From a virus, in IMG/VR virus record IMGVR_UViG_3300049847_000437, positions 1 to 43,218 of that record: DNA of 43,218 nucleotides, one strand, 5' to 3'. Under the pieces are notes generated by a model. The model saw only the letters and a program-made list of their open reading frames with translations. It made no database searches and was not told where the DNA came from. Below are positions 28,087 through 36,512 of this stretch, in pieces. Position numbers and translations under genes: made by a program. Positions within the stretch are counted from its first letter, which is position 1; each line of letters starts with the position of its first letter.

Positions 28087-29064
28087 TTAGGCTTTAACGA
28101 TGCCTTGCAGCGACCGATTCGAGCAGACCATATTGCCCATCCAGAGAATCGGGACGACAACGCCATCCTGATTATAGGGCTTAGCCTCTTCCATCACGGT
28201 CAAGTTTGCGTCGCTGTGGACCACGAGTTCGAGGTATTGCGTGTTGAGGAAATACATCCGGCTCGGGGCCATACCAGAAACGCCATCGAAGAAGACTGGG
28301 ACGTTTTTATATTGCAGGGCCATAAAGCCGGCATTTGCCATATCCCCATCGACGTAGCGTTTCAGGGTGACTTGACCATTCTCGAAGAATTGGTAATAGT
28401 CATCCGAGGCCACGATCATATCGGGGGTATCGGCATTCCGGGTCAAGCGCATGAACAGGGGAAGCATCAAGCTTTCCATCACGCCAGTAACGGCTGATGG
28501 GGTAATAGCCGCGCCACCCTGCAACGGGGCTGCTGCACTCTGGACCACATTCTGCCAGAAGTTCCACACACTCGAATCAATACCACCCACTGTCCCGATA
28601 CCAGTATCCGACACCATTTTCTGGAGGCCGTCAATCTGGTTCGGGAGACTTCCATCGGAGTAAAGGTCCGAGGAGAAGTTATTAGCGAAGGTATGAATCG
28701 CATTCTGGATTCGGCTCTTGGCCAGATTAGCAATCCGCTGCGGACCAGCATTCATGCGGAGTTCATTCCCGGTCGAGACAACGTTCAGGGCGATGTTTCT
28801 CCAGTTGTACTCTGCCGCAGTGAACACGTCCGATTGCGAGACGTTAAGCGCCTCCATTCCGCTATAGCGCTGATACGTGGAATTAGCCGCGTATTCCAGA
28901 TTACAAACGATCGAAAAGCCACCAGATTCCGTTCGAGTCCGACCGCCCATCTTCATCTTTCGATAAAGGGCATTGTGCTTCGAGACGTTATCCGTCACTT
29001 TGCTCGAATGATTACGGAAAGTCGTCGTGACGATTTCCGTGAAAATTGCATTGGGGGAAACCAT
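28087..29064 (-). CDS. Major capsid protein (HK97-fold)
   Basis: The 325-residue protein has the long N-terminal helical arm with charged turns (TTTFRNHSSKVTDNVSKHNALYRKM), a beta E-loop-like region (TRTESGGFSIVCNLEYAANSTYQRYSG), spine helix (GPQRIANLAKSRIQNAIHTFANNFSSDLYSDGS) and a P-domain end (DDYYQFFENGQVTLKRYVDGD, GFMALQYKNVPVFFDGVSG). Length and place between scaffold and decoration genes fit the capsid protein of P22-like and related podoviruses. The ribosome site AAGGA lies before ATG 29064. Confidence 0.85.
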   Translation of the reverse strand: MVSPNAIFTEIVTTTFRNHSSKVTDNVSKHNALYRKMKMGGRTRTESGGFSIVCNLEYAANSTYQRYSGMEALNVSQSDVFTAAEYNWRNIALNVVSTGNELRMNAGPQRIANLAKSRIQNAIHTFANNFSSDLYSDGSLPNQIDGLQKMVSDTGIGTVGGIDSSVWNFWQNVVQSAAAPLQGGAAITPSAVTGVMESLMLPLFMRLTRNADTPDMIVASDDYYQFFENGQVTLKRYVDGDMANAGFMALQYKNVPVFFDGVSGMAPSRMYFLNTQYLELVVHSDANLTVMEEAKPYNQDGVVVPILWMGNMVCSNRSLQGIVKA

Positions 29065-29077
29065 TTCCTATATTCCT

Positions 29078-30004
29078 TTAGAGTGCGCCATTCGTGTATT
29101 TCGCCACGATTGACTGGATTGTGTCGTCGATAGTCTTGTCTTTCTTTTTCGAGAGGGTGCCCTCGCCAGAAGAGACAATGTTTGTAGAAGCTTTAGCCGG
29201 GGCTTTCGCGGCCTTGATCTGTTCATCAAGGAGTTTCTGCCGAACGACTGGATTGGCCCAAATGGCCATTTCGTATGCGCTTTCGAGTGAATCTGCGGCG
29301 CTAGTTTTCAGAAGGCGGAGAATGTCGTCCCCGACTTCTTCAAAATACTTGTGTTTTGGGTCAGCGGCAAAAGCTGCAATGACTTTTGATTGCTCTGCAA
29401 TTGCCTGCTGTTGCATAGATTGTTGGAGGGTTTGGAGATTTCGCTCCATTCCAGAAACTCGTCCCAGGGCCTGCTGAACCTCAGGGGGCAGAACTGGGGA
29501 AATAGGAGCAGAATTCTCCCCTCCCGCCTGCGGAATCTGAATCCCATAAGCCTGAAGCAGCTTTTGCGCCAGTCCCCATCTCTGTTCCGGCGTCGCTCGC
29601 ACAATAGCCAAATGATTATTCATCAAATTCTGCATAAGCTGCACAGGATCAACCTGCGGGCTTTCTTGCAGAAGGCTTTGATACGGCTCGATGAGCTTAG
29701 ACCAGTTTTTGTGACTTCCAGAGTATTGGTCCAGGCCCTTCACAATGTCAGTCTCTCGACTCTGGATATACTTTCGCGCCTCTGGGCTCAAAGTCGCCCA
29801 AACTGGCTCCATTTCCCGTTTCCAGGCTTTTGGAAGTGCGAGGTCTTCTACAGGCGAAGGGGGTGGGGCGGCAGCAGAAGGGGTCTCTACAACTGGGGTT
29901 TCCGGTTGAGGAGTAATAGCCGTGGATTCCACTTCTGGTGTACCTGCCACCCCGAAAATTTCCTGTCCAATCTGGTCCGAAAGTTCTTGCACATTAGGTT
30001 CCAT
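29078..30004 (-). CDS. Capsid scaffolding protein
   Basis: The 308 residues start with an acidic Pro/Glu/Thr-rich region, continue with a long helical middle (RVSGMERNLQTLQQSMQQQAIAEQSKVIAAFAADPKHKYFEEVGDDILRLL) and end in a basic helix (TLSKKKDKTIDDTIQSIVAKY). That is typical of scaffolds, in which the basic C-terminal helices bind the capsid shell. It lies just upstream of the capsid gene. Confidence 0.8.
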   Translation of the reverse strand: MEPNVQELSDQIGQEIFGVAGTPEVESTAITPQPETPVVETPSAAAPPPSPVEDLALPKAWKREMEPVWATLSPEARKYIQSRETDIVKGLDQYSGSHKNWSKLIEPYQSLLQESPQVDPVQLMQNLMNNHLAIVRATPEQRWGLAQKLLQAYGIQIPQAGGENSAPISPVLPPEVQQALGRVSGMERNLQTLQQSMQQQAIAEQSKVIAAFAADPKHKYFEEVGDDILRLLKTSAADSLESAYEMAIWANPVVRQKLLDEQIKAAKAPAKASTNIVSSGEGTLSKKKDKTIDDTIQSIVAKYTNGAL

Positions 30005-30369
30005 TATAGGTTCTCCAACCTTCCAGCGTTTACAAGATGCCGCACAGTATCATCAACCGCAGCAGCAATTGGTTTGAAAGACTCTTCAATATTCTCCTGC
30101 TTCCGGCGAGCAATGTCTTTGTCAATTCCTGGCTCCCATTCCAGGGCGTTAGCCCGTTGTAGGTCTTCTCGGCGCTCTTTTCTAGAGTTCACAATCGTTC
30201 CATTTGGGCTAACATAGGGCTCAATATCAGGACGAATCATGGGAGCGTCCAGAATACGAAAAGCCTGCTCCCCACAAGAGCACAGGGGGATAGAATCCCG
30301 TCCTGAGATTGGACGATAGATCGTATCCCGCTTTTGGCAGCGCGCACAGAAAGTGCTGTAGAGAGGCAT
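30004..30369 (-). CDS. Zinc-ribbon protein (FmdB-like)
   Basis: The first 35 residues form a zinc ribbon: MPLYSTFCARCQ (C8, C11) and LCSCG (C30, C32), like FmdB-type regulatory domains. The C-terminal half is charged helix (SRKERREDLQRANALEWEPG). I recall this type immediately before podovirus scaffold genes, where its role is unknown but might be in assembly. The stop overlaps the scaffold start as TAATG. Confidence 0.75.
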   Translation of the reverse strand: MPLYSTFCARCQKRDTIYRPISGRDSIPLCSCGEQAFRILDAPMIRPDIEPYVSPNGTIVNSRKERREDLQRANALEWEPGIDKDIARRKQENIEESFKPIAAAVDDTVRHLVNAGRLENL

Positions 30370-30419
30370 AGGCAGGATGGTAGGTTTTTAGAAAGAAAAG
30401 GGCAACTTTAGCGGGGTAA

Positions 30420-32498
30420 TCACAACATTCCCAGGAGGAGCAATGCGGGGATTATGTCGTCGTCTGAATTTGGTGGGAGGGTTAGATCGGGAATATCGAA
30501 AAGGGCAAGCTGGACCGGAGGAACCAGGACCGGATTCCAAAGGTCTTTAATCTCTTGTCGGGCCGATTTTCCCTTCGGAAGTCTAACATCCTCGATCTTT
30601 TTCTTTCGAATCGAGTCTCCGATACTTCCGTCTTGGAATATAACGGGGGGCGGGACAAAAGTCGGAGGAGGCTGATGTGAGAAGATTGGACTGCGCTGTT
30701 CAACACTCTGCAAGGGGGCAGAAACCCACGTTGCCCGCAGTGGGGGCGAAGTTGGCGCAATCGAGGGCGGGGTCTGCCGAGAGAAGTTCGGGCTTCTTTG
30801 CTCAATACCTTGAAGGGGGATCGAGCCAAAGATATTCGGCGGCAGGAAGCTAGGCGCTGGACTCTGCCTCTGGAACCAAGGCGAAGGTTGGTCGAGATTT
30901 CGAATCTGCCACGACACTTGAGCAGAAGATGGAACAATCGTCAGCGCAGGCGGCGGGGGGTAGTTGCTAGTCTTGAAAAACTGCGGAGAGGGTTGGGTCA
31001 GATTTCTGACCGCCCAGCTTATCGACGCAGGAACTGGGATAAAAGGAGAAGGCGCCGCAGATGGAAGAATCGCACGGGAGAAAGTGGGCTGTAGTGGATT
31101 CCCCTGCCGAGGCTGGACAGCAAGAGAAGGAATCGTCGGGACAAATGGGGACGCTGCGGCCGATGGGAGAATAGTCCGAAGGAAACTAGGTTGCTGGAAC
31201 TGCTGTGGCTGTTGCCAATTCGCATTCAGGGCAGCCGCGGGCAGAAGGGCCTCTGCGGGTGCCATTCTAGAGAAGAAGGGCTGCGCAGTGTTTTCTGGCC
31301 TGGGGCCAACCGAGAGAGATGGGGAAACAGGCTTAAACGCTGATGCAGCCGTGGAGGGAGGAGTCTGGCCCCAGATATGCGGCTGGAGAATCTCCCAAGG
31401 CTGGCCTGGAGCAAAATGGAACGAGGTCCCTAGAAGAGTCTGGGGCGCAGTTGATGGAAGAATCGCCTTTGAGAACCAGCCCTGGCCAGAAGCGGCCGTC
31501 TGATTACCGATCCCATAGAAGTCCGTCCCAGGGAGTTTTGGCTCAGGAAAGAAAACCCTCTGGATATCTGGCGCAGGTTGCTCTGGATTCTGTGGAGGGA
31601 TTGCTACAGATAAAGGTCGAAGCGCTGGAACCGGCGGAGTAATAGACGCAGGTGGGAATTTTGAAAAGCTGGGCGCAGGTTGGTCTAGATTCCGAGTCGA
31701 AACTCCATAAAGGGTCGAGACTGGAGCCGGAGGCGCAATAGAAGGTGGCGTTTGTCCATGCACCCAAGGCTGCAAAAGCTCTGGAGACTGCGCATTCGAG
31801 AATCTAAAACCGACCTGTGGGGACTCTAGATTAGCCCTAAAATACTCTGCAAACCAGACAGCAGGCTGATCTATGTCTTGTGGAAGATTAGTCCTAAAGG
31901 CTAATTTCGGAGATTCATAAAAAGTATCTAGACCAGGCTTAAAGAAAACTGGAGCTAGAGATTCGGCGGCTTGGAGAGCATTACCGCAAACTTGGTTTGG
32001 CCGAGGGCTTGTTGCAGAGGGCGGTACTTGCCCCTTCAGCACAGGCTGGACGATTTCAGGCGTCTGTACCGCTACAGTTTTGTAGCTGAAAGGAACCGTC
32101 GCTGAAGCTGGCGCAAAGGTAAAGGGTTTGCTGAAAAAAGCGGCGCCAGTTTGAACGGAAAATGAAGCAGGCTGGAAAAATCCGCGCCGAATACTGACTG
32201 ATGTTGGGGGCGGCCGGCGAGAAAAGTTCGGCTGTGGGTTTAGAGGTGCCTGCGGAGACGTTATAATCTGCCGACTTAGCCCAATCCGCTGAAAAGCTGT
32301 GGGCGCAATTTTAGAAAACTGCGGGGCTGGCTGCGCTAAGTTTCGAGTTGAAACTCCATATCCTGTCGCCTGGGCCTTAGGCTGGACAGGGGTTATCGCA
32401 GCAGAGCTAAAAAATACAGCCGCGCCAATAACCCCCACAAGGCTCGCAACTAGCCCAGGGGTTTGCCCATTGGCAAAAAATGGCGGCTGATTTAGCAC
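30420..32498 (-). CDS. Long proline-rich repeat protein of the virion module
   Basis: GTG 32498 gives 692 residues. An N-terminal hydrophobic stretch (GLVASLVGVIGAAVFF, about 15-30) precedes about 17-18 degenerate units of 33-36 residues with the pattern N/Q-x3-QPxPxFxK/R-x3-PPS-x-APxxP, many with a Trp/Phe before the next unit (for example SWAVRNLTQPSPQFFK and SWQIRNLDQPSPWFQR). A charged non-repetitive end (RKKKIEDVRLPKGKSARQ) leads to LLLLGML. No family is recognised. It could be a decoration, fibre or internal protein; the repeats suggest an extended rod. Its start follows the upstream stop by 6 nt. Confidence 0.75.
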   Translation of the reverse strand: MLNQPPFFANGQTPGLVASLVGVIGAAVFFSSAAITPVQPKAQATGYGVSTRNLAQPAPQFSKIAPTAFQRIGLSRQIITSPQAPLNPQPNFSRRPPPTSVSIRRGFFQPASFSVQTGAAFFSKPFTFAPASATVPFSYKTVAVQTPEIVQPVLKGQVPPSATSPRPNQVCGNALQAAESLAPVFFKPGLDTFYESPKLAFRTNLPQDIDQPAVWFAEYFRANLESPQVGFRFSNAQSPELLQPWVHGQTPPSIAPPAPVSTLYGVSTRNLDQPAPSFSKFPPASITPPVPALRPLSVAIPPQNPEQPAPDIQRVFFPEPKLPGTDFYGIGNQTAASGQGWFSKAILPSTAPQTLLGTSFHFAPGQPWEILQPHIWGQTPPSTAASAFKPVSPSLSVGPRPENTAQPFFSRMAPAEALLPAAALNANWQQPQQFQQPSFLRTILPSAAASPFVPTIPSLAVQPRQGNPLQPTFSRAILPSAAPSPFIPVPASISWAVRNLTQPSPQFFKTSNYPPPPALTIVPSSAQVSWQIRNLDQPSPWFQRQSPAPSFLPPNIFGSIPLQGIEQRSPNFSRQTPPSIAPTSPPLRATWVSAPLQSVEQRSPIFSHQPPPTFVPPPVIFQDGSIGDSIRKKKIEDVRLPKGKSARQEIKDLWNPVLVPPVQLALFDIPDLTLPPNSDDDIIPALLLLGML

Positions 32499-32504
32499 AG
32501 AGCT

Positions 32505-33176
32505 TTAACCGTTGATATAAAAACGTTGACCCATTAAAGCTGCGGGAGGCGGTCCTCCACTAGCAGGAATTAAGGCAAATGCTACTTCTGCATACGACGC
32601 AACCGGCGTTCCGAAACTAACCGCCGTGGACCCGCTAGCAGCAAGAGTACTCATCCCACCGGAAAATGTGGAACTAGCGACATTGTTCGTGCTGGTGTTT
32701 GTAGTAATCTCACTACCGCCCCAAGTCACAGTAGTGGTATCAACCTGCCCTGCATGAACAACAATATCTCCAGAAACTGCGTTTGATACTGTTATCCCAG
32801 GAGTAAGGCCATTGCTGTCATTCCGGATAAAAGAAGACCTCCAGCCTGTCGATGTATCCCCACCTGTGGTGGTGATGACATGAAAAGCGGAGCCCCCGCC
32901 AGGAGCCGCAGAATATGAAACGACCACATTTGCAGTCGCGATAGCAGGAGACAGAATCCCCCAAACTTGCACTTTTCTCTGATTGTTGGAGGTAGAGGCG
33001 TGTGAGACGATGGAAGTAAGAGCGGCGCCATTGAATGTAACTCCAGTAATGGTAGCTGTGCCTTCCCAAATAATCTCAACTATCATCGGGCTAGCAGCAG
33101 AATTTACGACGGATACTGTCTGCGATAGAGCAATATCTACCCCGCCGTTTACTCTTTGATCTATAGTTAATGGCAT
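32505..33176 (-). CDS. Beta-sandwich virion-surface protein, ending MGQRFYING
   Basis: The 223 residues are Thr/Ser/Gly-rich strands with few charges (SPMIVEIIWEGTATITGVTFNGAALT, KVQVWGILSPAIATANVVVSYS, AGGSAF-type loops), like a jelly-roll or carbohydrate-binding sandwich. The last residues, MGQRFYING, recur as MGQRIFVNG at the end of the protein at 35856, and the two share size and composition, so they are likely paralogues in two tail cassettes. A role in capsule or cell-surface binding is inferred. Confidence 0.65.
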   Translation of the reverse strand: MPLTIDQRVNGGVDIALSQTVSVVNSAASPMIVEIIWEGTATITGVTFNGAALTSIVSHASTSNNQRKVQVWGILSPAIATANVVVSYSAAPGGGSAFHVITTTGGDTSTGWRSSFIRNDSNGLTPGITVSNAVSGDIVVHAGQVDTTTVTWGGSEITTNTSTNNVASSTFSGGMSTLAASGSTAVSFGTPVASYAEVAFALIPASGGPPPAALMGQRFYING

Positions 33177-33177
33177 A

Positions 33178-34698
33178 TTAGTTCACCACAGGCGGAGTAG
33201 GTCCACCCTTAACCCTAAGAGGGTGTGGATATTTGTAGGGAGTATAATGCAACGTCCAAGTATTTGTAGCGGAACAGCGATATAAACGACCTTGAGATGT
33301 GCCTACCTTGCCATTCCAATTACCTTCATCTGTGGCCCAGTATCCTACTCCACCATTGCCAGCATCAGGGCCTGTATTACTGGTGCAGGTAGAAGGTCGT
33401 CTAGAAGCTATCCCAAATCCCATACCAGTCGTTCCATTGAAGGGAGCGCTAGTGCTCGTTTGCGGGGTTATCGACACGGCGTCGTAATAGTCTCTGTTTG
33501 CTACAACATGTGAGCCGCAAGTAGAAGGGGGTGGAGTCTCACTTGGGTGGTTTTCACAAGTTAAAGCAACAATAGCGCCGGTGTCTGACTTTTTATTGTT
33601 CCACGCATAGATAGGTTTCAGTTTTGCAGCAGGATCTCTTCCTGGCTGTCTTTTACAAGGGTAGCCAAACTCCCCGGAACGGTTTCCATCATTACTATCA
33701 GAACCGTTGCATTGCCCGGCCAGACCATACCCGGCTCCTGCCGGAGTAGCTGATCTATAGTGCATTACAGAAATAGTTCCATCCACAGCCCACGTAGCTG
33801 AGGCAGATTTAGTGAAAGTATTGTTAAAGGTCATCATCTCACCCGCACCTTGATGGTGGTATAGACGATAACCGTCGTCAAAACCCTGTGCAGCCGAGCC
33901 AGAGTTGACGATCATTGTATTGTTATAAACTTCACTATTGATCGTTCCCCAACCATGCGTAACGCCGTGAGAAGTCACAAGGCAGTTAGTAGTTGTATTG
34001 AATCTCCATACCCAAGCATGTGCGCCTTGCCAGTCTATACAGCCTTCACCCGCGTTAGTCATGGTAGTAACTGTGATAGTATTATCCTCAAAAAAGAGGT
34101 TATTTACAGTTCCCATACTATTAGTTCCCGGAGTGCAAGTCGTGGAAGAAAAGCCCTCAGCAATCTTTATTGTGTGAGAAGAGGTCAGAGTGTTGTTGTC
34201 AATAACACCATAAACGCTCATGCAAGAACTATTATCTCCTAGCCAGATAGCCGCGGGAGTGTCTGTTGCATTTGTAAAAGAGTTATTATCTATCCGAAGT
34301 TTTGACAGTGTATAGGTTCCTGACCCATAAAACCAAATCGGTTGAGAGTTTCCGCTGTAGCCATCAAAAACAAAACCAGAGATTCGATAGAGGTTATTAT
34401 TGATGCCTGACACAGTGCCGTACATCCCTAACTGCATTCCTGCTGCGCTGACAGCACAAGCACCTTTAGTTGCGCAGATTAGTGTAACCCCTTTTGCATT
34501 ATCTAGAGAAATTGCAGCGTTCCAGGTATAGGAACCAGCAGCAAATGTCAATGTAGCGCCAGTTGTAGCACTAGCGAGGGTAGTGTTAATCTGTGCGGGG
34601 GTGGTTCCTGCCGTGCAAGACCAGGTTACGCCGGAACCACTACAAGCCGCTTGCACGGAGTTACACAGAAAAAGCAAAACCAGTAAAAAGAACTTCAT
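33178..34698 (-). CDS. Right-handed beta-helix protein with Sec signal peptide
   Basis: ATG 34698 (ATGA overlap with the upstream stop) is preferred over an earlier in-frame start. The 506 residues begin MKFFLLVLLFLCNSVQAA, a textbook signal peptide with a cleavage site after VQA. The body repeats short parallel strands and Asn ladders (YRISGFVFDGYSGNSQPIWFYG, KLRIDNNSFTNATD, VYGVIDNNTLTSSHTIKI, NNLFFEDNTITV), as in pectate-lyase-like helices. It contains many cysteines. It may bind or cut host polysaccharide, but a signal peptide is unusual for a virion protein, so it could be exported from the infected cell. Confidence 0.75.
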   Translation of the reverse strand: MKFFLLVLLFLCNSVQAACSGSGVTWSCTAGTTPAQINTTLASATTGATLTFAAGSYTWNAAISLDNAKGVTLICATKGACAVSAAGMQLGMYGTVSGINNNLYRISGFVFDGYSGNSQPIWFYGSGTYTLSKLRIDNNSFTNATDTPAAIWLGDNSSCMSVYGVIDNNTLTSSHTIKIAEGFSSTTCTPGTNSMGTVNNLFFEDNTITVTTMTNAGEGCIDWQGAHAWVWRFNTTTNCLVTSHGVTHGWGTINSEVYNNTMIVNSGSAAQGFDDGYRLYHHQGAGEMMTFNNTFTKSASATWAVDGTISVMHYRSATPAGAGYGLAGQCNGSDSNDGNRSGEFGYPCKRQPGRDPAAKLKPIYAWNNKKSDTGAIVALTCENHPSETPPPSTCGSHVVANRDYYDAVSITPQTSTSAPFNGTTGMGFGIASRRPSTCTSNTGPDAGNGGVGYWATDEGNWNGKVGTSQGRLYRCSATNTWTLHYTPYKYPHPLRVKGGPTPPVVN

Positions 34699-34997
34699 GG
34701 TGACAAAGGCCCAGCTTCTATTGCACTCCAAGGGCCCAATTCGCCAGCTACAACGCTTCTCACACGAGCGTATACAGTTAAACCGGTGTTATTAGTCCAA
34801 GAAAGCGCAGTTCCGACACTTAAACGGTTTGGATAGAGGGTAGGGTCGTTTAAATCCCCGCCAGCTTGAGAGACTGTATCCCATCCAACATCATAGGAAT
34901 CCGCACCAGATGACGCCCAAGAGAAACTAGAGCCCCCTCCCCCTCCGATTGGAGGGAATAAGGGGGCTCCTCCTGAGTTTCGTACCCAGGTATTCAT
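34695..34997 (-). CDS. Small tail-cassette protein with RNSGGAPL motif
   Basis: The 100-residue product begins MNTWVRNSGGAPLF, nearly the same as MTWIRNSGGAPLI of the glycosidase-like protein at 36512. A poly-Gly linker then leads to a fibronectin-type-III-like sandwich (ADSYDVGWDTVSQAGG, GLTVYARVRSVVAGELGPWS). The shared head may be a virion-attachment peptide and the sandwich a spacer. It may be the severed N-terminus of a formerly longer fibre, now followed by the beta-helix gene. Confidence 0.65.
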   Translation of the reverse strand: MNTWVRNSGGAPLFPPIGGGGGSSFSWASSGADSYDVGWDTVSQAGGDLNDPTLYPNRLSVGTALSWTNNTGLTVYARVRSVVAGELGPWSAIEAGPLSP

Positions 34998-35003
34998 AGA
35001 AGA

Positions 35004-35474
35004 TTACTCTTCCCACTGAACCGTGTAGTTTGAAAGGTTCGCGTCTACACCAGCAACATTTCGGCAAGAGACAAGGCTCGTGCCGGCCGTGGCGCTATTG
35101 ACCACAAACCACTCACCACCAATCGGAAGGACAATTTCCCCACCGCCGCCTAGAACGTTCCAGTCGATTGCAAACAGATTACCGCCTGGATCGGTCGGAA
35201 GGGTGGCTTGGGTTGTAGCGTAAACCGAGTTCAACGCGCAGACTGGGGCCACTGCGGGAGAAGTACGGGCGACAGTAATCGCCGTGCCCGCGCCCGTGGG
35301 GTCGGTTGTGGGGCGAGCCCATCGGGTCCGGTAGCCGGTTGAAGTCGTACCTCGACCGCCCCAACCGAACATTTTAATCTTGCCCATCTCGCTCGCCGCA
35401 TCGGCGTGCAGGGTCCAGTTATCCGAAGTCGTCGAAGGAGTAAAGGCGCCATTACCGCCCGAGAATTGTGACAT
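35004..35474 (-). CDS. Beta-rich virion protein candidate
   Basis: The 156-residue beta-rich protein begins MSQFSGGNGAFTPSTTSDNWTLHADAAS and has GTAITVARTSPAVAP and ADANLSNYTVQWEE. This N-terminus resembles small head or tail surface proteins with a single sandwich domain. No enzyme motif is seen. It lies 3 nt downstream of the zinc-finger gene, inside the tail-fibre cassette. Confidence 0.6.
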   Translation of the reverse strand: MSQFSGGNGAFTPSTTSDNWTLHADAASEMGKIKMFGWGGRGTTSTGYRTRWARPTTDPTGAGTAITVARTSPAVAPVCALNSVYATTQATLPTDPGGNLFAIDWNVLGGGGEIVLPIGGEWFVVNSATAGTSLVSCRNVAGVDANLSNYTVQWEE

Positions 35475-35477
35475 GAT

Positions 35478-35852
35478 TTAGTCTCTTTCAGAAGTAATTA
35501 TGCCGGTGAAGAAACCTCTTGGGGGCTCCGGCTCAAGCCCTGAGAGTTTTAGATAAGTTTTTAGCTTGACAGTCATGTCAAGCGCCTTTTCCAACTTAGC
35601 AATGTACGGTAGGCAGCCCTCCGAGAGAAGTTTTGGGGTGCAATTTGTGCAGACAGGGGCGTTGCATCTAGAGCAAAAGCCGCCGTTGAGTTTTCCCTGC
35701 TCGATTTTACGCCATTGGCGCATTAGAATAACCGCTTGACAATGGGGGCAGGTGCGAACATCATCTTCTTGTAACGCTCCTCCAGAAACTCGATTGTCAT
35801 TTTTAAAGTAGCCCGCATTCCGGGCAAAGGGAGTGCCGATAGTAAAGGTCAT
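35478..35852 (-). CDS. Zinc-finger protein within the structural operon
   Basis: The 124 residues hold three Cys knuckles: CPHC (about 35-38), CSRC (about 60-63) and CTNC (about 68-71), enough for one or two zinc ions, followed by a helix (YIAKLEKALDMTVKLKTYLKL). The N-terminus (IGTPFARNAGYFKNDN) is loose. It is similar in style to phage proteins placed next to structural genes that may act in assembly or late regulation. No specific family is assigned. Confidence 0.65.
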   Translation of the reverse strand: MTFTIGTPFARNAGYFKNDNRVSGGALQEDDVRTCPHCQAVILMRQWRKIEQGKLNGGFCSRCNAPVCTNCTPKLLSEGCLPYIAKLEKALDMTVKLKTYLKLSGLEPEPPRGFFTGIITSERD

Positions 35853-35855
35853 GAT

Positions 35856-36512
35856 TTATCCATTCACAAAGATTCGCTGGCCCATTGGAATTGTCGCGCC
35901 GCCCCCGCTAGAATCTGCTAGAAGAATGCCAGAGGCAAGTTTCATGTTGAAGTTTGTGGCCGTACGACTCAAGGCGCCAGTCGCGCCAAGAGAAAGATTG
36001 TCTCGAATTGCTATAACAAAATGAATGGCTGTTGTGGCATCGTTTACAATATCGGTGTAGCCAGCGGGGGCAGAGCCAATAGAGGTTCCACTCTGCGTAT
36101 CCATCCAGGCCACAATAGCATCTTCCGCCCCTGCGGCTGTCATGGATGATGCAGCGATCGAAGTAGATGTAGATTCTACTGGAGTTCCAACTGTGACAAC
36201 TGGGGCCAGATTTCTTCCAGCAGAAGCGACTAGTGCCAGCTTTAGATCAGAGTTTGTTGCCCCAGGAGTTGTAAAGGTCAGACCTGCAACATCCCCTAAA
36301 GCCGTCCAAACCTGAATTTGAGCAGGGAAAGCCACTCCCTCAAGCTGGGAGCGCAGGGTCCAGCCTGCTGAAGCTGTGGAAAAGCCCGAAGTAACGTTTC
36401 CATTTCGGAGAAGCACCGCGGTTAGAATATGGGCCGCAGTCGCTCCAGCAGGTCTTGTGCCAACTACACTAAGTGAGTTTACAGCCGTTATGGTCGAGGA
36501 TAAATAGCTCAT
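35856..36512 (-). CDS. Beta-sandwich virion-surface protein, ending MGQRIFVNG
   Basis: A 218-residue Ser/Thr/Ala-rich beta protein (SVVGTRPAGATAAHILTAVLLRNGN, AQIQVWTALGDVAGLTFTTPG), with the final MGQRIFVNG shared with the protein at 32505. The start overlaps the stop of the glycosidase-like gene (TAATG), so it probably acts with it, for example as a carbohydrate-binding or trimerising partner. Confidence 0.65.
   Translation of the reverse strand: MSYLSSTITAVNSLSVVGTRPAGATAAHILTAVLLRNGNVTSGFSTASAGWTLRSQLEGVAFPAQIQVWTALGDVAGLTFTTPGATNSDLKLALVASAGRNLAPVVTVGTPVESTSTSIAASSMTAAGAEDAIVAWMDTQSGTSIGSAPAGYTDIVNDATTAIHFVIAIRDNLSLGATGALSRTATNFNMKLASGILLADSSGGGATIPMGQRIFVNG

Noticed and set aside
30454-32490. 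Plus-strand open frames opposite the repeat protein
   Set aside because: They are mirror frames of repetitive proline codons and lack start signals.
34699-34731. Longer N-terminus of the beta-helix protein
   Set aside because: ATG 34698 overlaps the upstream stop and places the signal peptide exactly at the N-terminus.
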